Below, piece after piece: positions 27,051 to 35,667 of a DNA stretch of 64,000 nt (the first letter of the stretch is position 1; each line of letters opens with the position of its first letter). The stretch comes from Microcella frigidaquae (GTDB lineage Bacteria; Actinomycetota; Actinomycetes; Actinomycetales; Microbacteriaceae): NCBI RefSeq assembly GCF_014200395.1, contig NZ_JACHBS010000001.1, positions 930,001 through 994,000 on the forward strand, written 5' to 3'. Below the pieces are notes generated by a model. That model did no database searches. It was not told where the DNA came from and saw only the letters and a program-made list of their open reading frames with translations. The position numbers and the translations under genes are program-made.

Positions 27051-29476
27051 GCTGCGTCCTCCTCGGTCATGCGGGTGATGTCGGTGGTGGTCTCGGTGCT
27101 GGGCAGGGCGTACGGCTGCCAGCCCTCGCGGGTGCGGCGCTCCCAGGTTTGCGGTGCGTCGCCGGGTCGAACCATCGTGACCCAGTCGCCGTGCACGAGG
27201 TCGGCGACGATCTCGGCGCTGGCGATGATGCGGTCGATGCGCTCGCGCGGGGCGTCGACCACCACGAGCAGGCGCACCGGCTCGTGGTGCAGGCCCGCGC
27301 GGGTGCCGATCGACTGCCAGGGCAGGCCGAGGCGCAGGTCGCCGGTCGGGCCGCTCACGACGCCGGCCCCGCCGACCAGGTTGTGCACGGTCTTGGTGCC
27401 GGCGCCGAACACCTCCGGGTCGACGGCCGAGAAGTAGTACTGAGCGTTGATCCAGTGGGCGACGACGAGCGGCGCGGTCAGGATCGTCTCGAGCGCGATG
27501 CCCTCGGTGTCGTGCGCGGCCTCGTAGGAGTGCAGGAATACCCGGCGCCCCAGATCGGCGCTCTGGCTCAGCGTGCGCGGCCCGATGATGAGGGCGGCGT
27601 TGCGGGCGAGACCCCACTCCGGGTAGACCTGCGCCCAGTCGCCGGCGCGGCGGGCGACCACCGCAGCGGCCCGCTCGGGCCGGGGCGCGCGCGGCGCACC
27701 CGGCAGCTCGGCGGCGCGCTCGGCCGCGAGCCGGCGGCCGGCGGCCGCGGCGTCGCGCACGAGCTGCTCGACGGCGAGACGGCGGTCGACCCGCAGGTTC
27801 TCGAGGTCGAACACGGTGAGGGTGTCGGTGGCGGTGTCGTGCTCGCCGGCGACGACGATCGTCTCGTCGGGGATGCGGATACCGCGCTCGGCGAGCCCGG
27901 CCCGCACCGCCGGCGCCGAGAGCAGCGCGGCGGCGATGCGCGCGTTGGGCGCCCCGCGGTGGCCGCCGCAGGCACCGCAGTCGAGCGCCGTGCGGAAGGC
28001 GTTGTTCGTCGTGGTCGTGCCGTGGCCGACGAGCACGACGACCGGGGCGAAGTTCTCGACGAGGCCCATCGTGCGCAGGATCACCTCGGCCGTGTCGACC
28101 TGGTCATCGAGGGTCAGTGCCGAGTCGAGATCGAAGAGCGTGGGCGCCGCGGCCTCGTCGGGGCGGGCGACCGGCAGGCCACGGCCCGCCAGCACGCTGC
28201 GGGCGATCGCGCTCGGCCCGAGCATCCACCCGGTGACCTCGGCCCAGCCCAGCGGAGCACCGGCGACCGCGTCGGGGGCCTTCACGGCGCTGCGCAGGGC
28301 GCGCCGCGTGGCGAGCTGGTCGATGAGCCGGGCTGCCGCGCGCCAGGCTCCGGGCTCGGGTCGCTCGGCGACCTGGTAGCGGGGCGTGAGCAGCACGGGG
28401 CAGGCCGGCGCGGCTTCGGCGGCGGCGAGCGGTTCGACGGCGGCGGCGATGCCGAAGAATCCGGCGAAGCCTGCGGTCGTGTAGGCGCCCTGGCTCTCGA
28501 GGTGGCGGCGCAGACCCTCGCTGCGCGGGTCGATGCAGAACACCAGGTGCGCGACGGCGGCCGGGTGGGTCGGAGCGGCGCCGGGCGTCAGCTGTGCGAG
28601 CACGGCGGCGTGCGGAGCCGCCTCGAAGGCCTCCTGCCAGATGAGGGCGCGCTCGAGGGCACCGCCGGTCGGACCGGCAGGGCGCGGCGCGGGAACCGGG
28701 GCGGCGTCGAGCGCCCACACCAGGCCGAGCCGCACGGCGAGCAGGTCGAGCACCTCGACGTCGCCGCTCGTCATCGAGCGCCAGCGGATGAACGCCGCCC
28801 ACCCGGGCAGCGCGGCGAGGTGGGCGCGCAGGGCGGGCAGCTGCTCGTCGTCGGCGATGCCGAGCAGGTCGAGCGCCCGCGCGAGGGCGAGGTCGGGCTT
28901 CTCGGGCAGCTCGGCGATGCGGGCGCGAGCGGCGCGCGGCAGAGCGGGGTCGCGGCGGGCGATGGCGCGCCAGGCGCCGTAGAAGCCGAGGCGGTCGACG
29001 GGCACCGGCCAGGCGGCAGCTTCCGGCGCGAGCGCGGCGCGGCACCAGCCGGCGACGAGCTCGTCGATCGGGTCGAGGGGAGCGTCGGCGGCCGCGTCGG
29101 CGGCATCGGCGCGTGCCGTGGCGGGGCCGGCGGGCGCCTCGGCGAGGAAGCGCGCGACGAGCGCCGCATCGTCGCCCGGCGTGCCGGGGCGGTGGCGGCG
29201 GATGCTCGCCGCGAGCTCGGCGGCCCCGATGCGCCCCGCGGCGAGGTGCGCGCGGAACTCGTGCTCGGGCAGCACCCCGCGGCCGCCGAGGGCGGGCGCG
29301 GCGCTCGACACCGCGGCGGCGAAGCCGTCGCCGAGCGCGGGCAGCACGGGGTTGACGGCGATCGCCGCGTCGAGGCCGTAGTACGGCGCGACGACGTTGG
29401 CCGCGAGGTCGGCGCGGGCGCGCACGCGGAGGGCGCGCGCGGTGTCGCTGCGCTGGGCGGCGGGGGTAGCAGTCAT
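27047..29476 (-). CDS. dabA: Inorganic carbon accumulation protein DabA (DUF2309)
   Basis: DabA is the cytoplasmic, carbonic-anhydrase-like subunit that hydrates CO2 in one direction, driven by ion flow through DabB. The 809 residues are family length. The predicted zinc site is complete with family spacing: Cys314 and Asp316 (FCIDPRSE), His485 (VGHGTTTTNN) and Cys500 (LDCGACGG). The H. neapolitanus protein has the same 2- and 15-residue spacings. It lies 47 bp after dabB and overlaps the P-II-like gene by 4 bp. In a cell without visible RuBisCO it probably supplies bicarbonate for other carboxylases. Confidence 0.93.
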   Translation of the reverse strand: MTATPAAQRSDTARALRVRARADLAANVVAPYYGLDAAIAVNPVLPALGDGFAAAVSSAAPALGGRGVLPEHEFRAHLAAGRIGAAELAASIRRHRPGTPGDDAALVARFLAEAPAGPATARADAADAAADAPLDPIDELVAGWCRAALAPEAAAWPVPVDRLGFYGAWRAIARRDPALPRAARARIAELPEKPDLALARALDLLGIADDEQLPALRAHLAALPGWAAFIRWRSMTSGDVEVLDLLAVRLGLVWALDAAPVPAPRPAGPTGGALERALIWQEAFEAAPHAAVLAQLTPGAAPTHPAAVAHLVFCIDPRSEGLRRHLESQGAYTTAGFAGFFGIAAAVEPLAAAEAAPACPVLLTPRYQVAERPEPGAWRAAARLIDQLATRRALRSAVKAPDAVAGAPLGWAEVTGWMLGPSAIARSVLAGRGLPVARPDEAAAPTLFDLDSALTLDDQVDTAEVILRTMGLVENFAPVVVLVGHGTTTTNNAFRTALDCGACGGHRGAPNARIAAALLSAPAVRAGLAERGIRIPDETIVVAGEHDTATDTLTVFDLENLRVDRRLAVEQLVRDAAAAGRRLAAERAAELPGAPRAPRPERAAAVVARRAGDWAQVYPEWGLARNAALIIGPRTLSQSADLGRRVFLHSYEAAHDTEGIALETILTAPLVVAHWINAQYYFSAVDPEVFGAGTKTVHNLVGGAGVVSGPTGDLRLGLPWQSIGTRAGLHHEPVRLLVVVDAPRERIDRIIASAEIVADLVHGDWVTMVRPGDAPQTWERRTREGWQPYALPSTETTTDITRMTEEDAA

Positions 29477-29523
29477 GCCGGGGCTCCGTTCGAGAGTCGT
29501 GCGGGGTTCAGGGGCTCGGCGCG

Positions 29524-30849
29524 TCAGGCCGTCTGCGGCTGCGGCTGGGGGGCATGGTTCGGCGCGGGAGCCGGTCGGCTCTCGCGGGGCCGCTCGACGC
29601 GCACGACGCCCGAGCCGAGCCGGTGCCCGAGGGCGAGCAGCACGAGGGCGACCCGGCCGGTCGGGGCCCAGCGGCGCACCGCCGCGAGCCCGGCCAGGGC
29701 GACGACGGCGAGCAGGGCGACCGCGAGGGCGACCGGCTGTGCGGCGAGGTCGGCGGGGCGGGTGAGGCCGAGCATCCCGGTGAGGGCGGAGGTGACGCCC
29801 GCGAAGGCGACCGCTCCGACGGCGAGGAGGGCCGTGAGGCCGAGGGCGCGGAGGCGGGAGGGCGCGAGCGCAGCCACGCGCGCACCGGCCGCGGCGAATG
29901 CGGTGCCGATGACGATGAGCAGCAGCAGCTCGGCGGGCCCGCGGCCGCCCGGATACAGGACGAGGGCGACAGCGACGAGGGCCGCGATCGGCAGAAGTGC
30001 CCCCGCGGCCGCTCGCGCGCGGCGCTCGGTCGCCGAGATCGGGAGCGGCCGCGGGGCGCGACGGTCGGCGGCGCGCCGGTCGATGCCATCGCTGGAGGAG
30101 AGGAACAGGGCGCTCTTGTAGAAGCCGTGCGCGACGAGGTGCAGGAGGGCGGCGGCGAGCAGACCGAGCGCGGCGACCAGCAGCATGAAGCCCATCTGGG
30201 CGACCGTGGAGGCCACGAGGCGCCCCTTGATGTCGGTGCGCACCAGCGCGGCGAGCACCCCCGCGACGATCGCGACCGCGCCCAGCGCGGCGAGCAGCGT
30301 GACCGCGATCGGGCTGCCGGCGATGAGGGCGAACTGGGTGATCACCAGGATGCCCCCGCCGTTGACGATGCCGCCGTGCAGGGCGGCGCTCACCGGAGTC
30401 GGGGCGTAGAGCGAGTCGACGAGCCAGGGGTGCGCGGGCGGGAGGGCGCAGCGCAGGGCGGCCGCGACGACCAGCAGCACGGCGGGCGCCTGACCGGCGG
30501 TACCGGTGGCGGCGAGCACCACGGCGAGCCAGAGCACCAGGTCACCCAGCACGAGCCACGGGCCGGCCCGCCGCAGGGCGGGGCGCCCGCCGCCGAGCCC
30601 CAGCGCGGCGAGGGTCGCGGCGGTGGCGAGGCTCCAGGCTGCGGCGAGCATCCAGAGCTCACCGGCGACGACGAGGAGGGCGGTCGCGGCGAGCATGCCG
30701 GCGATCGCGATCGTGACCGCGCGGCCGCGGCGGTCACCGCGCAGCGAGCGGTGGGCGAAGGGCAGCACAGCGGCGGCGATGCCGACGACGAGCACCAGCA
30801 GCAGGATCGCCAGCGGGTCGAGGCGCCAGGTGAGGTCGAGCGGGGTCAT
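29524..30849 (-). CDS. dabB: Inorganic carbon accumulation membrane subunit DabB
   Basis: DabB is a relative of the proton-pumping NuoL/MrpA subunits and is thought to couple a cation gradient to DabA. The 441-residue protein has about 12 hydrophobic helices. The conserved core reads WLVDSLYAPTPVSAALHGG, then VNGGGILVITQFALI and KGRLVASTVAQMGFMLLVAALGL, with LVAHGFYKSALFLSS following. It is somewhat short for the family. An AGGAGG site lies 7 nt before the ATG, downstream of one of the best sigma-70-like promoters in the window. It is the first gene of the dabB-dabA-P-II operon. Confidence 0.92.
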   Translation of the reverse strand: MTPLDLTWRLDPLAILLLVLVVGIAAAVLPFAHRSLRGDRRGRAVTIAIAGMLAATALLVVAGELWMLAAAWSLATAATLAALGLGGGRPALRRAGPWLVLGDLVLWLAVVLAATGTAGQAPAVLLVVAAALRCALPPAHPWLVDSLYAPTPVSAALHGGIVNGGGILVITQFALIAGSPIAVTLLAALGAVAIVAGVLAALVRTDIKGRLVASTVAQMGFMLLVAALGLLAAALLHLVAHGFYKSALFLSSSDGIDRRAADRRAPRPLPISATERRARAAAGALLPIAALVAVALVLYPGGRGPAELLLLIVIGTAFAAAGARVAALAPSRLRALGLTALLAVGAVAFAGVTSALTGMLGLTRPADLAAQPVALAVALLAVVALAGLAAVRRWAPTGRVALVLLALGHRLGSGVVRVERPRESRPAPAPNHAPQPQPQTA

Positions 30850-30856
30850 GGGTGAA

Positions 30857-30917
30857 CCTCCTATCCCGCATCACAATACACGCAATCCATGTCATGTAAA
30901 GCGAATCGCCCGATTCG
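30857..30917 (-). promoter_or_regulatory. dabB promoter with upstream dyad
   Basis: On the minus strand TTTACA (30900-30895), a 16-bp spacer and TATTGT (30878-30873) form a promoter, followed by AGGAGG (30862-30857). Immediately upstream of the -35 is the dyad CGAATCG-CC-CGATTCG (30902-30917). A protein bound there would contact polymerase at the -35, which is activator geometry for dabB. The same site lies about 40-55 bp upstream of the start of the divergent regulator gene. Confidence 0.65.
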
Positions 30918-30943
30918 TGTCCGCATCGCGGGGCAGACCGGCG

Positions 30944-30949
30944 TACAGT
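30944..30949 (+). promoter_or_regulatory. Leaderless -10 box of the DAB-linked regulator
   Basis: TACAGT is followed by 6 nt and the GTG at 30956. It fixes the start within a longer open frame. Confidence 0.5.
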
Positions 30950-30955
30950 GGGCCC

Positions 30956-31237
30956 GTGGCCGAGTGGACGTTCCTCACCAATCACTCACACGTGCTCGTG
31001 TGCCTCGCCGACGACCCCGATCTCCGCATTCGGGACATCGCGGAGCGGGTCGGCATCACCGAGCGTGCGACGCAGCGCATCGTCGCCGAGCTGACGGCCA
31101 GCGGCTACCTCGAGAAGCACCGCGACGGGCGGCGCAACCGGTACACGGTCGTTCTCGACCGACCCCTGCGGCACCCCGTCGAGGGCACGCACACGATCGG
31201 CGAGCTGCTGCGCGCCGTCGCCGCCCCCGGCATCTGA
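30956..31237 (+). CDS. Small winged-helix regulator divergent from the DAB operon
   Basis: The 93-residue protein is almost entirely a winged helix: LTNHSHVLVCLADDPDLRIRDIAERVGITERATQRIVAELTASGYLEKHRDGRRNRYTVV, in the MarR/IclR style. There is no ligand domain, only a short tail. Its divergence from dabB and the dyad between the two starts suggest that it controls the DAB operon. Characterised DAB and carboxysome operons are usually linked to LysR-type (CbbR/CcmR) regulators, so this pairing differs. How it would sense carbon supply is unknown; the P-II-like protein is one candidate partner. Confidence 0.82.
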   Translation: MAEWTFLTNHSHVLVCLADDPDLRIRDIAERVGITERATQRIVAELTASGYLEKHRDGRRNRYTVVLDRPLRHPVEGTHTIGELLRAVAAPGI

Positions 31238-31345
31238 CGCTCGCCGCCCCTCGCCCGCTCCGAACGTGGCGCGGGAGCCACCGCGGCACCGGACGCGAGG
31301 TCGACCACCGGTCGAGCCTCGCGGCCGACCCCGCGACGGGATGAC

Positions 31346-32698
31346 CTAGGCCAGCTCGTTGCCCTCGAGCAGCTCGGTCACGAGCGCGGCGATCGCGCTG
31401 CGCTCGCTGCGGGTGAGCGTGATGTGCCCGAACAGGGCGTGGCCCTTGAGCGTCTCGATGACGCTCGCCACGCCGTCGTGGCGGCCGACGCGCAGGTTGT
31501 CGCGCTGGGCCACGTCGTGCGTCAGCACCACCTTCGAGTTCTGGCCGATGCGGCTCAGCACCGTCAGCAGCACGTTGCGCTCGAGCGACTGCGCCTCGTC
31601 GACGATGACGAAGGCGTCGTGCAGCGACCGGCCGCGGATGTGCGTGAGCGGCAGCACCTCGAGCAGCCCGCGGTCGATGACCTCGTCGAGCACGTTCTGC
31701 GACACCACCGACCCGAGGGTGTCGAAGGTGGCCTGCGCCCAGGGGTTCATCTTCTCGCCGGCGTCGCCCGGCAGGTAGCCGAGCTCCTGCCCGCCGACGG
31801 CGTACAGCGGGCGGAAGACCATGATCTTGCGCTGCTGCTGCCGCTCGAGCACCGCCTCGAGGCCGGCGCAGAGCGCGAGCGCCGACTTGCCGGTGCCGGC
31901 GCGGCCGCCGAGCGACACGATGCCGACCTGAGGGTCCATGAGCAGGTCGATCGCGAGGCGCTGCTCGGCCGAGCGGCCGTGCAGGCCGAAGATGTCGCGG
32001 TCACCGCGCACGAGCGCGATCTCGTCGTCACCGACCACGCGCCCGAGGGCAGAGCCGCGGTCGCTGTGGATGACGAGCGAGGTGTTGATCGGCAGCGTGG
32101 CGACGGCCGGCGTGCGCAGCACCTCGCGGTCGTAGAGCTGCGCCATCTGCTCGCTCGAGAGGGTGACATCGGCCATGCCCGTCCAACCGCTGTCGACGGC
32201 GAGCTCGGCCCGGTACTCCTCCGCGGCGAGGCCGATCGAGGCGGCCTTCACACGCAGCGGCAGGTCTTTCGACACCACCGTCACGGCGAGGCCGTCGTTG
32301 GCGAGGTTCATGGCGACGGCGAGGATCCGTGAGTCGTTGTCGCCGAGCTGCAGACCGCTCGGCAGCACCGACTGGTTCGAATGGTTCAGCTCGACGCGCA
32401 GCGAGCCGCCGTCCTCCCCCACCGCGACCGGGAAGTCGAGGCGCTCGTGGCGGATGCGGAGCTCATCGAGGTTGCGCAGGGCCTGGCGCGCGAAGTACCC
32501 GATCTCCGGGTCGTTGCGCTTCGCCTCCAGCTCGGCGATGACCACCACCGGCAGCACGACCGAGTGCTCGGCGAAGCGGAACATCGCCTTCGGGTCGCTC
32601 AGCAGCACCGAGGTGTCGAGCACGTACGTGCGCTGCGCGACATCCCTCCCGCCGGTCGAGGTCGAGGTGTTCTGACGGGAGGTCTTCGCAGCGGCCAC
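31346..32698 (-). CDS. PhoH2: PIN-domain RNase fused to PhoH ATPase
   Basis: The 450-residue protein joins a PIN nuclease (about 22-150: [12 protein letters not shown] with Asp28, [25 protein letters not shown]) to a PhoH ATPase (about 240-450). In the ATPase, Walker A is GGRAGTGKS (264-272) and the acidic motif is [10 protein letters not shown]. PhoH2 proteins unwind and cleave RNA in an ATP-dependent way and can behave as toxins. In mycobacteria a small antitoxin gene (phoAT) overlaps upstream. In the 173 bp upstream here I find no convincing small gene. The GTG start has GGAG upstream; an in-frame GTG at 32641 is an alternative. Confidence 0.93.
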   Translation of the reverse strand: MAAAKTSRQNTSTSTGGRDVAQRTYVLDTSVLLSDPKAMFRFAEHSVVLPVVVIAELEAKRNDPEIGYFARQALRNLDELRIRHERLDFPVAVGEDGGSLRVELNHSNQSVLPSGLQLGDNDSRILAVAMNLANDGLAVTVVSKDLPLRVKAASIGLAAEEYRAELAVDSGWTGMADVTLSSEQMAQLYDREVLRTPAVATLPINTSLVIHSDRGSALGRVVGDDEIALVRGDRDIFGLHGRSAEQRLAIDLLMDPQVGIVSLGGRAGTGKSALALCAGLEAVLERQQQRKIMVFRPLYAVGGQELGYLPGDAGEKMNPWAQATFDTLGSVVSQNVLDEVIDRGLLEVLPLTHIRGRSLHDAFVIVDEAQSLERNVLLTVLSRIGQNSKVVLTHDVAQRDNLRVGRHDGVASVIETLKGHALFGHITLTRSERSAIAALVTELLEGNELA

Positions 32699-32871
32699 CG
32701 GTGCTCCATCCCCGGGGACGCGGGCGACCCCGGACCTGTTGTGAGCGGATCGGCCGGAAGGTCGCAGGACGATCTGGCCGGCCGTCCCGATCGGGCGCGA
32801 TGCCCGATGAGCGCGACGCTACGCCTGCGGGCGACGCGCGGCGGCAGCGACACGCGCACGACACGCAGTCG

Positions 32872-33999
32872 TCACGTTCGTCGGGGAGTCGCGAGCGATG
32901 CGAACTCGCGCAGCGCCGCGCGGAACTGCTCGATCGTGTCGTCCCCGGTCGACACGTGCGCGCCGAGCCGCACGCGGCCGTCGCGCACCGTCGCCGAGAC
33001 CCCGTGATTGTGCAGGGCCGCCGCGAGCGCGCTCGTGAACTCCGGATGCGGAGCCAGCGACACGATGCCCGCCCGCTCGGCGTCCTCCCGCGGCGACACC
33101 ACCTCGATGCCCTCCTCGTCGGCAACCTCGATGAGTCGCGCGGTGCGCTCGAGGATCGCGTCGCGGATCGCCGGCACGCCCACGTCGAGAACCGCCTCGA
33201 CCGCCCCCGCGAGGCGCGCCTGGGCGGCGGCATCGGCGTACCCGACCCGGAAGGCGCCCGCGTCGGCGGCCGGCTCGACGACCTCGTGCAGCAGCTCGGG
33301 TCGGCCATGGGCGAGCCACCCCGACCAGACGGGTGTCAGATGCTCGCGAGCCCGATCGCTCAGGGCGAGGAACCCGGTGCCCTGGCCCGCGCGCAGCCAC
33401 TTGTGGCCGCCCGAGGCGATGACGTCGGCGAGCTCCCAGGGAGCATCCACGATGCCCGCCCCCTGGATCGCGTCGACGATCAGGAGGCGGTCGCCGATGA
33501 CCTGGCGGATTCCCTCGAGGTCGACGAGGTAGCCGGTGCGGTAGTCGACGAGGCTGACGACCACCGCCATGACCGAGCTGTCGAGCTGGGCCTTCACGAC
33601 GGCGGGGGTGATGCGCTCGTGCTCGGCGACGATCGTGTGGGGCGTGAGCACGCCGAGGGCCTGGGCCGCCCGGGTCATCGCGTAGCCGATGGCCGGGAAC
33701 TCGTCGGGCGAGGCCGCGACCGTACCCGTGAGCCCGAACATGACGTGCATGAGCGCCTGGCTCGTACTGGGCTGGAAGACCACCTGGTCGGGGCGGAAGC
33801 GCAGCAGCTCGGCGACGGCCGTGCGGACGCGCCCGTCCTGCTCCTCGAGCGCGCCGAGCGAGCCGAAGCGGGCCCGCGACAGCAGGTCGCAGTGGGCGCG
33901 CTGCTCGGCCAGAGCGAACTCGCCGATGGGCGAGATGCGCGGGTGGTCGAGGTAGCCGGGCTCCTCGACGAAGCCGGCACGGAACTCGTCGATCGTCAT
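32872..33999 (-). CDS. Class V (PLP-dependent) aminotransferase family protein
   Basis: The 375-residue protein has the fold-type I pattern of cysteine desulfurase and kynureninase relatives: QPSTSQALMHVMFGLTG, LLIVDAIQGAG with the ring-stacking and Asp positions, and SGGHKWLRAGQGTGFL with Schiff-base Lys200. The cysteine of a desulfurase active loop is not apparent, so desulfurase activity is doubtful. It is read from an ATG 5 bp after the cis-prenyltransferase stop; an in-frame GTG at 34008 would overlap it. The substrate is unknown. Confidence 0.88.
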   Translation of the reverse strand: MTIDEFRAGFVEEPGYLDHPRISPIGEFALAEQRAHCDLLSRARFGSLGALEEQDGRVRTAVAELLRFRPDQVVFQPSTSQALMHVMFGLTGTVAASPDEFPAIGYAMTRAAQALGVLTPHTIVAEHERITPAVVKAQLDSSVMAVVVSLVDYRTGYLVDLEGIRQVIGDRLLIVDAIQGAGIVDAPWELADVIASGGHKWLRAGQGTGFLALSDRAREHLTPVWSGWLAHGRPELLHEVVEPAADAGAFRVGYADAAAQARLAGAVEAVLDVGVPAIRDAILERTARLIEVADEEGIEVVSPREDAERAGIVSLAPHPEFTSALAAALHNHGVSATVRDGRVRLGAHVSTGDDTIEQFRAALREFASLATPRRT

Positions 34000-34004
34000 C
34001 GGGC

Positions 34005-34787
34005 TCACTGGCCGAACCTCCGCTGGCGGCGCGAGAAGTCGCGGAGCGCGCGGAGGAAGTCGACCTCGCGCAGGTCGGGGCCGAGCGCCTCGACGAAGTA
34101 GAACTCGCTGTGCGCGCTCTGCCACAGCATGAAGTCGCTGAGCCGCTGCTCGCCCGAGGTGCGGATCACCAGGTCGGGGTCGGGCTGGCCGCCCGTGTAC
34201 AGGTGCTCCGCGATCTTCTCGGGCGTGACCAGCTCGGCGAGCTCATCGAGCGTTCCGCCGCTCTCGGCGTGGTGGTGCACGATCGCCCGCACCGCGTCGG
34301 CGATCTCGCGCCGCCCGCCGTAGCCGACCGCGAGGTTGATGTGCAGGCCGGTCTTCGCGGCGCTGGTCGCCTCCGCGGCGTCGAGCTCGGCGAGCAGCCC
34401 CTCGGGAAGGCCGTCGCGGCTACCCACGTGCTGCACGCGCCAGTCGTCGATCGCCGCGAGGTCGCCGGCGAGCGCACCGATGATCGCGATCAGCTCGCGC
34501 AGCTCATCGCTGTCGCGGCCGGTGAGGTTGTCGGTCGACAGCAGGTACAGGGTCACGACGCCGATGCCGGCGTCATCGCACCAGCGCAGGAACTCGACGA
34601 TCTTCTCGGCCCCGGCCCGGTGTCCGTGGGCCGTCGTGCCCTCGCGCAGCCGCGCCCAGCGCCGGTTGCCGTCGAGGATCATGGCGACGTGGCGAGGGTG
34701 CGTGGCGCCCGCGAGCTGACGGCGCAGGCGGCCCATGTAGAGCCGGTACAGCGGCCCCCGACCCCGCGGAGTTCTCGACGATCGCAC
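34005..34787 (-). CDS. Short-chain cis-prenyltransferase (isoprenyl transferase, Rv1086-like)
   Basis: It condenses isopentenyl diphosphate with an allylic diphosphate to give a Z-prenyl chain for polyprenyl carriers. In 260 residues the catalytic Asp39 lies in MILDGNRRWA; LLSTDNL, AVGYGGRREI and PDLVIRTSGEQRLSDFMLWQSAHSEFYF are the other family regions. Overall it resembles mycobacterial Rv1086 (Z-farnesyl diphosphate synthase) more than UppS, including GPLYRLY near the N-terminus. The start is the GTG at 34787, 6 nt after TACCGT; a longer frame would run into the divergent promoter. Chain length cannot be read from the sequence. Confidence 0.92.
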   Translation of the reverse strand: MRSSRTPRGRGPLYRLYMGRLRRQLAGATHPRHVAMILDGNRRWARLREGTTAHGHRAGAEKIVEFLRWCDDAGIGVVTLYLLSTDNLTGRDSDELRELIAIIGALAGDLAAIDDWRVQHVGSRDGLPEGLLAELDAAEATSAAKTGLHINLAVGYGGRREIADAVRAIVHHHAESGGTLDELAELVTPEKIAEHLYTGGQPDPDLVIRTSGEQRLSDFMLWQSAHSEFYFVEALGPDLREVDFLRALRDFSRRQRRFGQ

Positions 34788-34793
34788 ACCGCT

Positions 34794-34799
34794 ACGGTA
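34794..34799 (-). promoter_or_regulatory. Leaderless -10 box that decides the cis-prenyltransferase start
   Basis: TACCGT ends 6 nt before the GTG at 34787 and argues against the in-frame ATG at 34859. Confidence 0.5.
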
Positions 34800-34860
34800 G
34801 TCGACGCGGAATCGCTTGTGGCGGGCATCCAATCGATGCGGCCGGATGCTGTGGCTCACG

Positions 34861-34866
34861 TATCAT
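34861..34866 (+). promoter_or_regulatory. Leaderless -10 box of the hemolysin III gene
   Basis: TATCAT is followed by CGCGAC and the ATG at 34873. Confidence 0.55.
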
Positions 34867-34872
34867 CGCGAC

Positions 34873-35640
34873 ATGACCTCCCCCGCCACCCCCGACGCCG
34901 CCGAGCCAGCCGCCGCCGAGGCCGCCGCCGAGCGTGAGCCGGCCGCCGACATCCCGAACATCCCCCTGCTCGAGGATTCGATCGAGTACCGCACGCTCGA
35001 GGTCAAGCCGACCTGGCGCGGCTGGATCCACGCCGTCACCTTCCCGACCGCGATCATTCTGGGCATCGTGCTCATCGCTCTCGGCGCCAACCCCGCCGCG
35101 CGCTGGTCGAGCGCGGTGTTCGTGATGTCGTCGCTGCTGCTGTTCGGCATCTCGGCGACCTACCACCGCTTCAACTGGAGCGACCGGATGCGGGTCATGC
35201 TCAAGCGGCTCGACCACGCCAACATCTTCCTGCTCATCGCCGGCACCTACACGCCGCTGTCGATCATGGCGTTGCCGCCCGAGAAGGGCTACCTGCTGCT
35301 CGTGCTCGTGTGGACGGGCGCGGCTATCGGCATCGGGTTCCGCGTGTTCTGGATCGGCGCGCCCCGCTGGGCGTACGTGCCGCTGTACGTGCTGCTCGGC
35401 TGGGCCGCCGTGCTGTACATCGTCGACCTGCTGAACGCGAACCTCGCGATGATGGTGCTCGTCATCGTCGGCGGCCTCGCCTACACCGCCGGGGCCATCG
35501 TCTACGCCCTCAAGAAGCCGAACCCCGTGCCCGGGGTGTTCGGGTTCCACGAGATCTTCCACACGCTCACCGTCGTGGCGTTCCTCTGCCACTGGACGGC
35601 GGTGCTGCTCGTCGCGCTCGACCCGCCGTTCGGCGGCTAG
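34873..35640 (+). CDS. Hemolysin III / PAQR-family membrane protein
   Basis: The 255-residue protein has a 40-residue acidic, Ala-rich cytoplasmic N-terminus and seven membrane helices. The conserved residues of the Hly-III/PAQR family are in place: SATYHRFNWS, DHANIFLLIAGTYTP and FHEIFHTLTVVAFLCHW, whose His and Asp residues may bind a metal as in a membrane hydrolase. Despite the name, a haemolytic role is unlikely in most bacteria. The TAG stop lies in GCTAGC, the target duplicated by IS element 2, so the protein is intact. Confidence 0.92.
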   Translation: MTSPATPDAAEPAAAEAAAEREPAADIPNIPLLEDSIEYRTLEVKPTWRGWIHAVTFPTAIILGIVLIALGANPAARWSSAVFVMSSLLLFGISATYHRFNWSDRMRVMLKRLDHANIFLLIAGTYTPLSIMALPPEKGYLLLVLVWTGAAIGIGFRVFWIGAPRWAYVPLYVLLGWAAVLYIVDLLNANLAMMVLVIVGGLAYTAGAIVYALKKPNPVPGVFGFHEIFHTLTVVAFLCHWTAVLLVALDPPFGG

Positions 35641-35641
35641 C
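35636..35641. repeat. Left target-site duplication of IS element 2
   Basis: GCTAGC precedes the left end and recurs at 36663-36668. It contains the hemolysin III stop codon and fits the NCTAGN target. Confidence 0.9.
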
Positions 35642-35667
35642 TGTAGTTCCTAGGGACGTTGTTCAGG

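Noticed and set aside
31346..32698. Phosphate-starvation PhoH protein
   Set aside because: The N-terminal PIN domain makes it PhoH2, a toxin-like RNase and helicase, not the plain PhoH ATPase.
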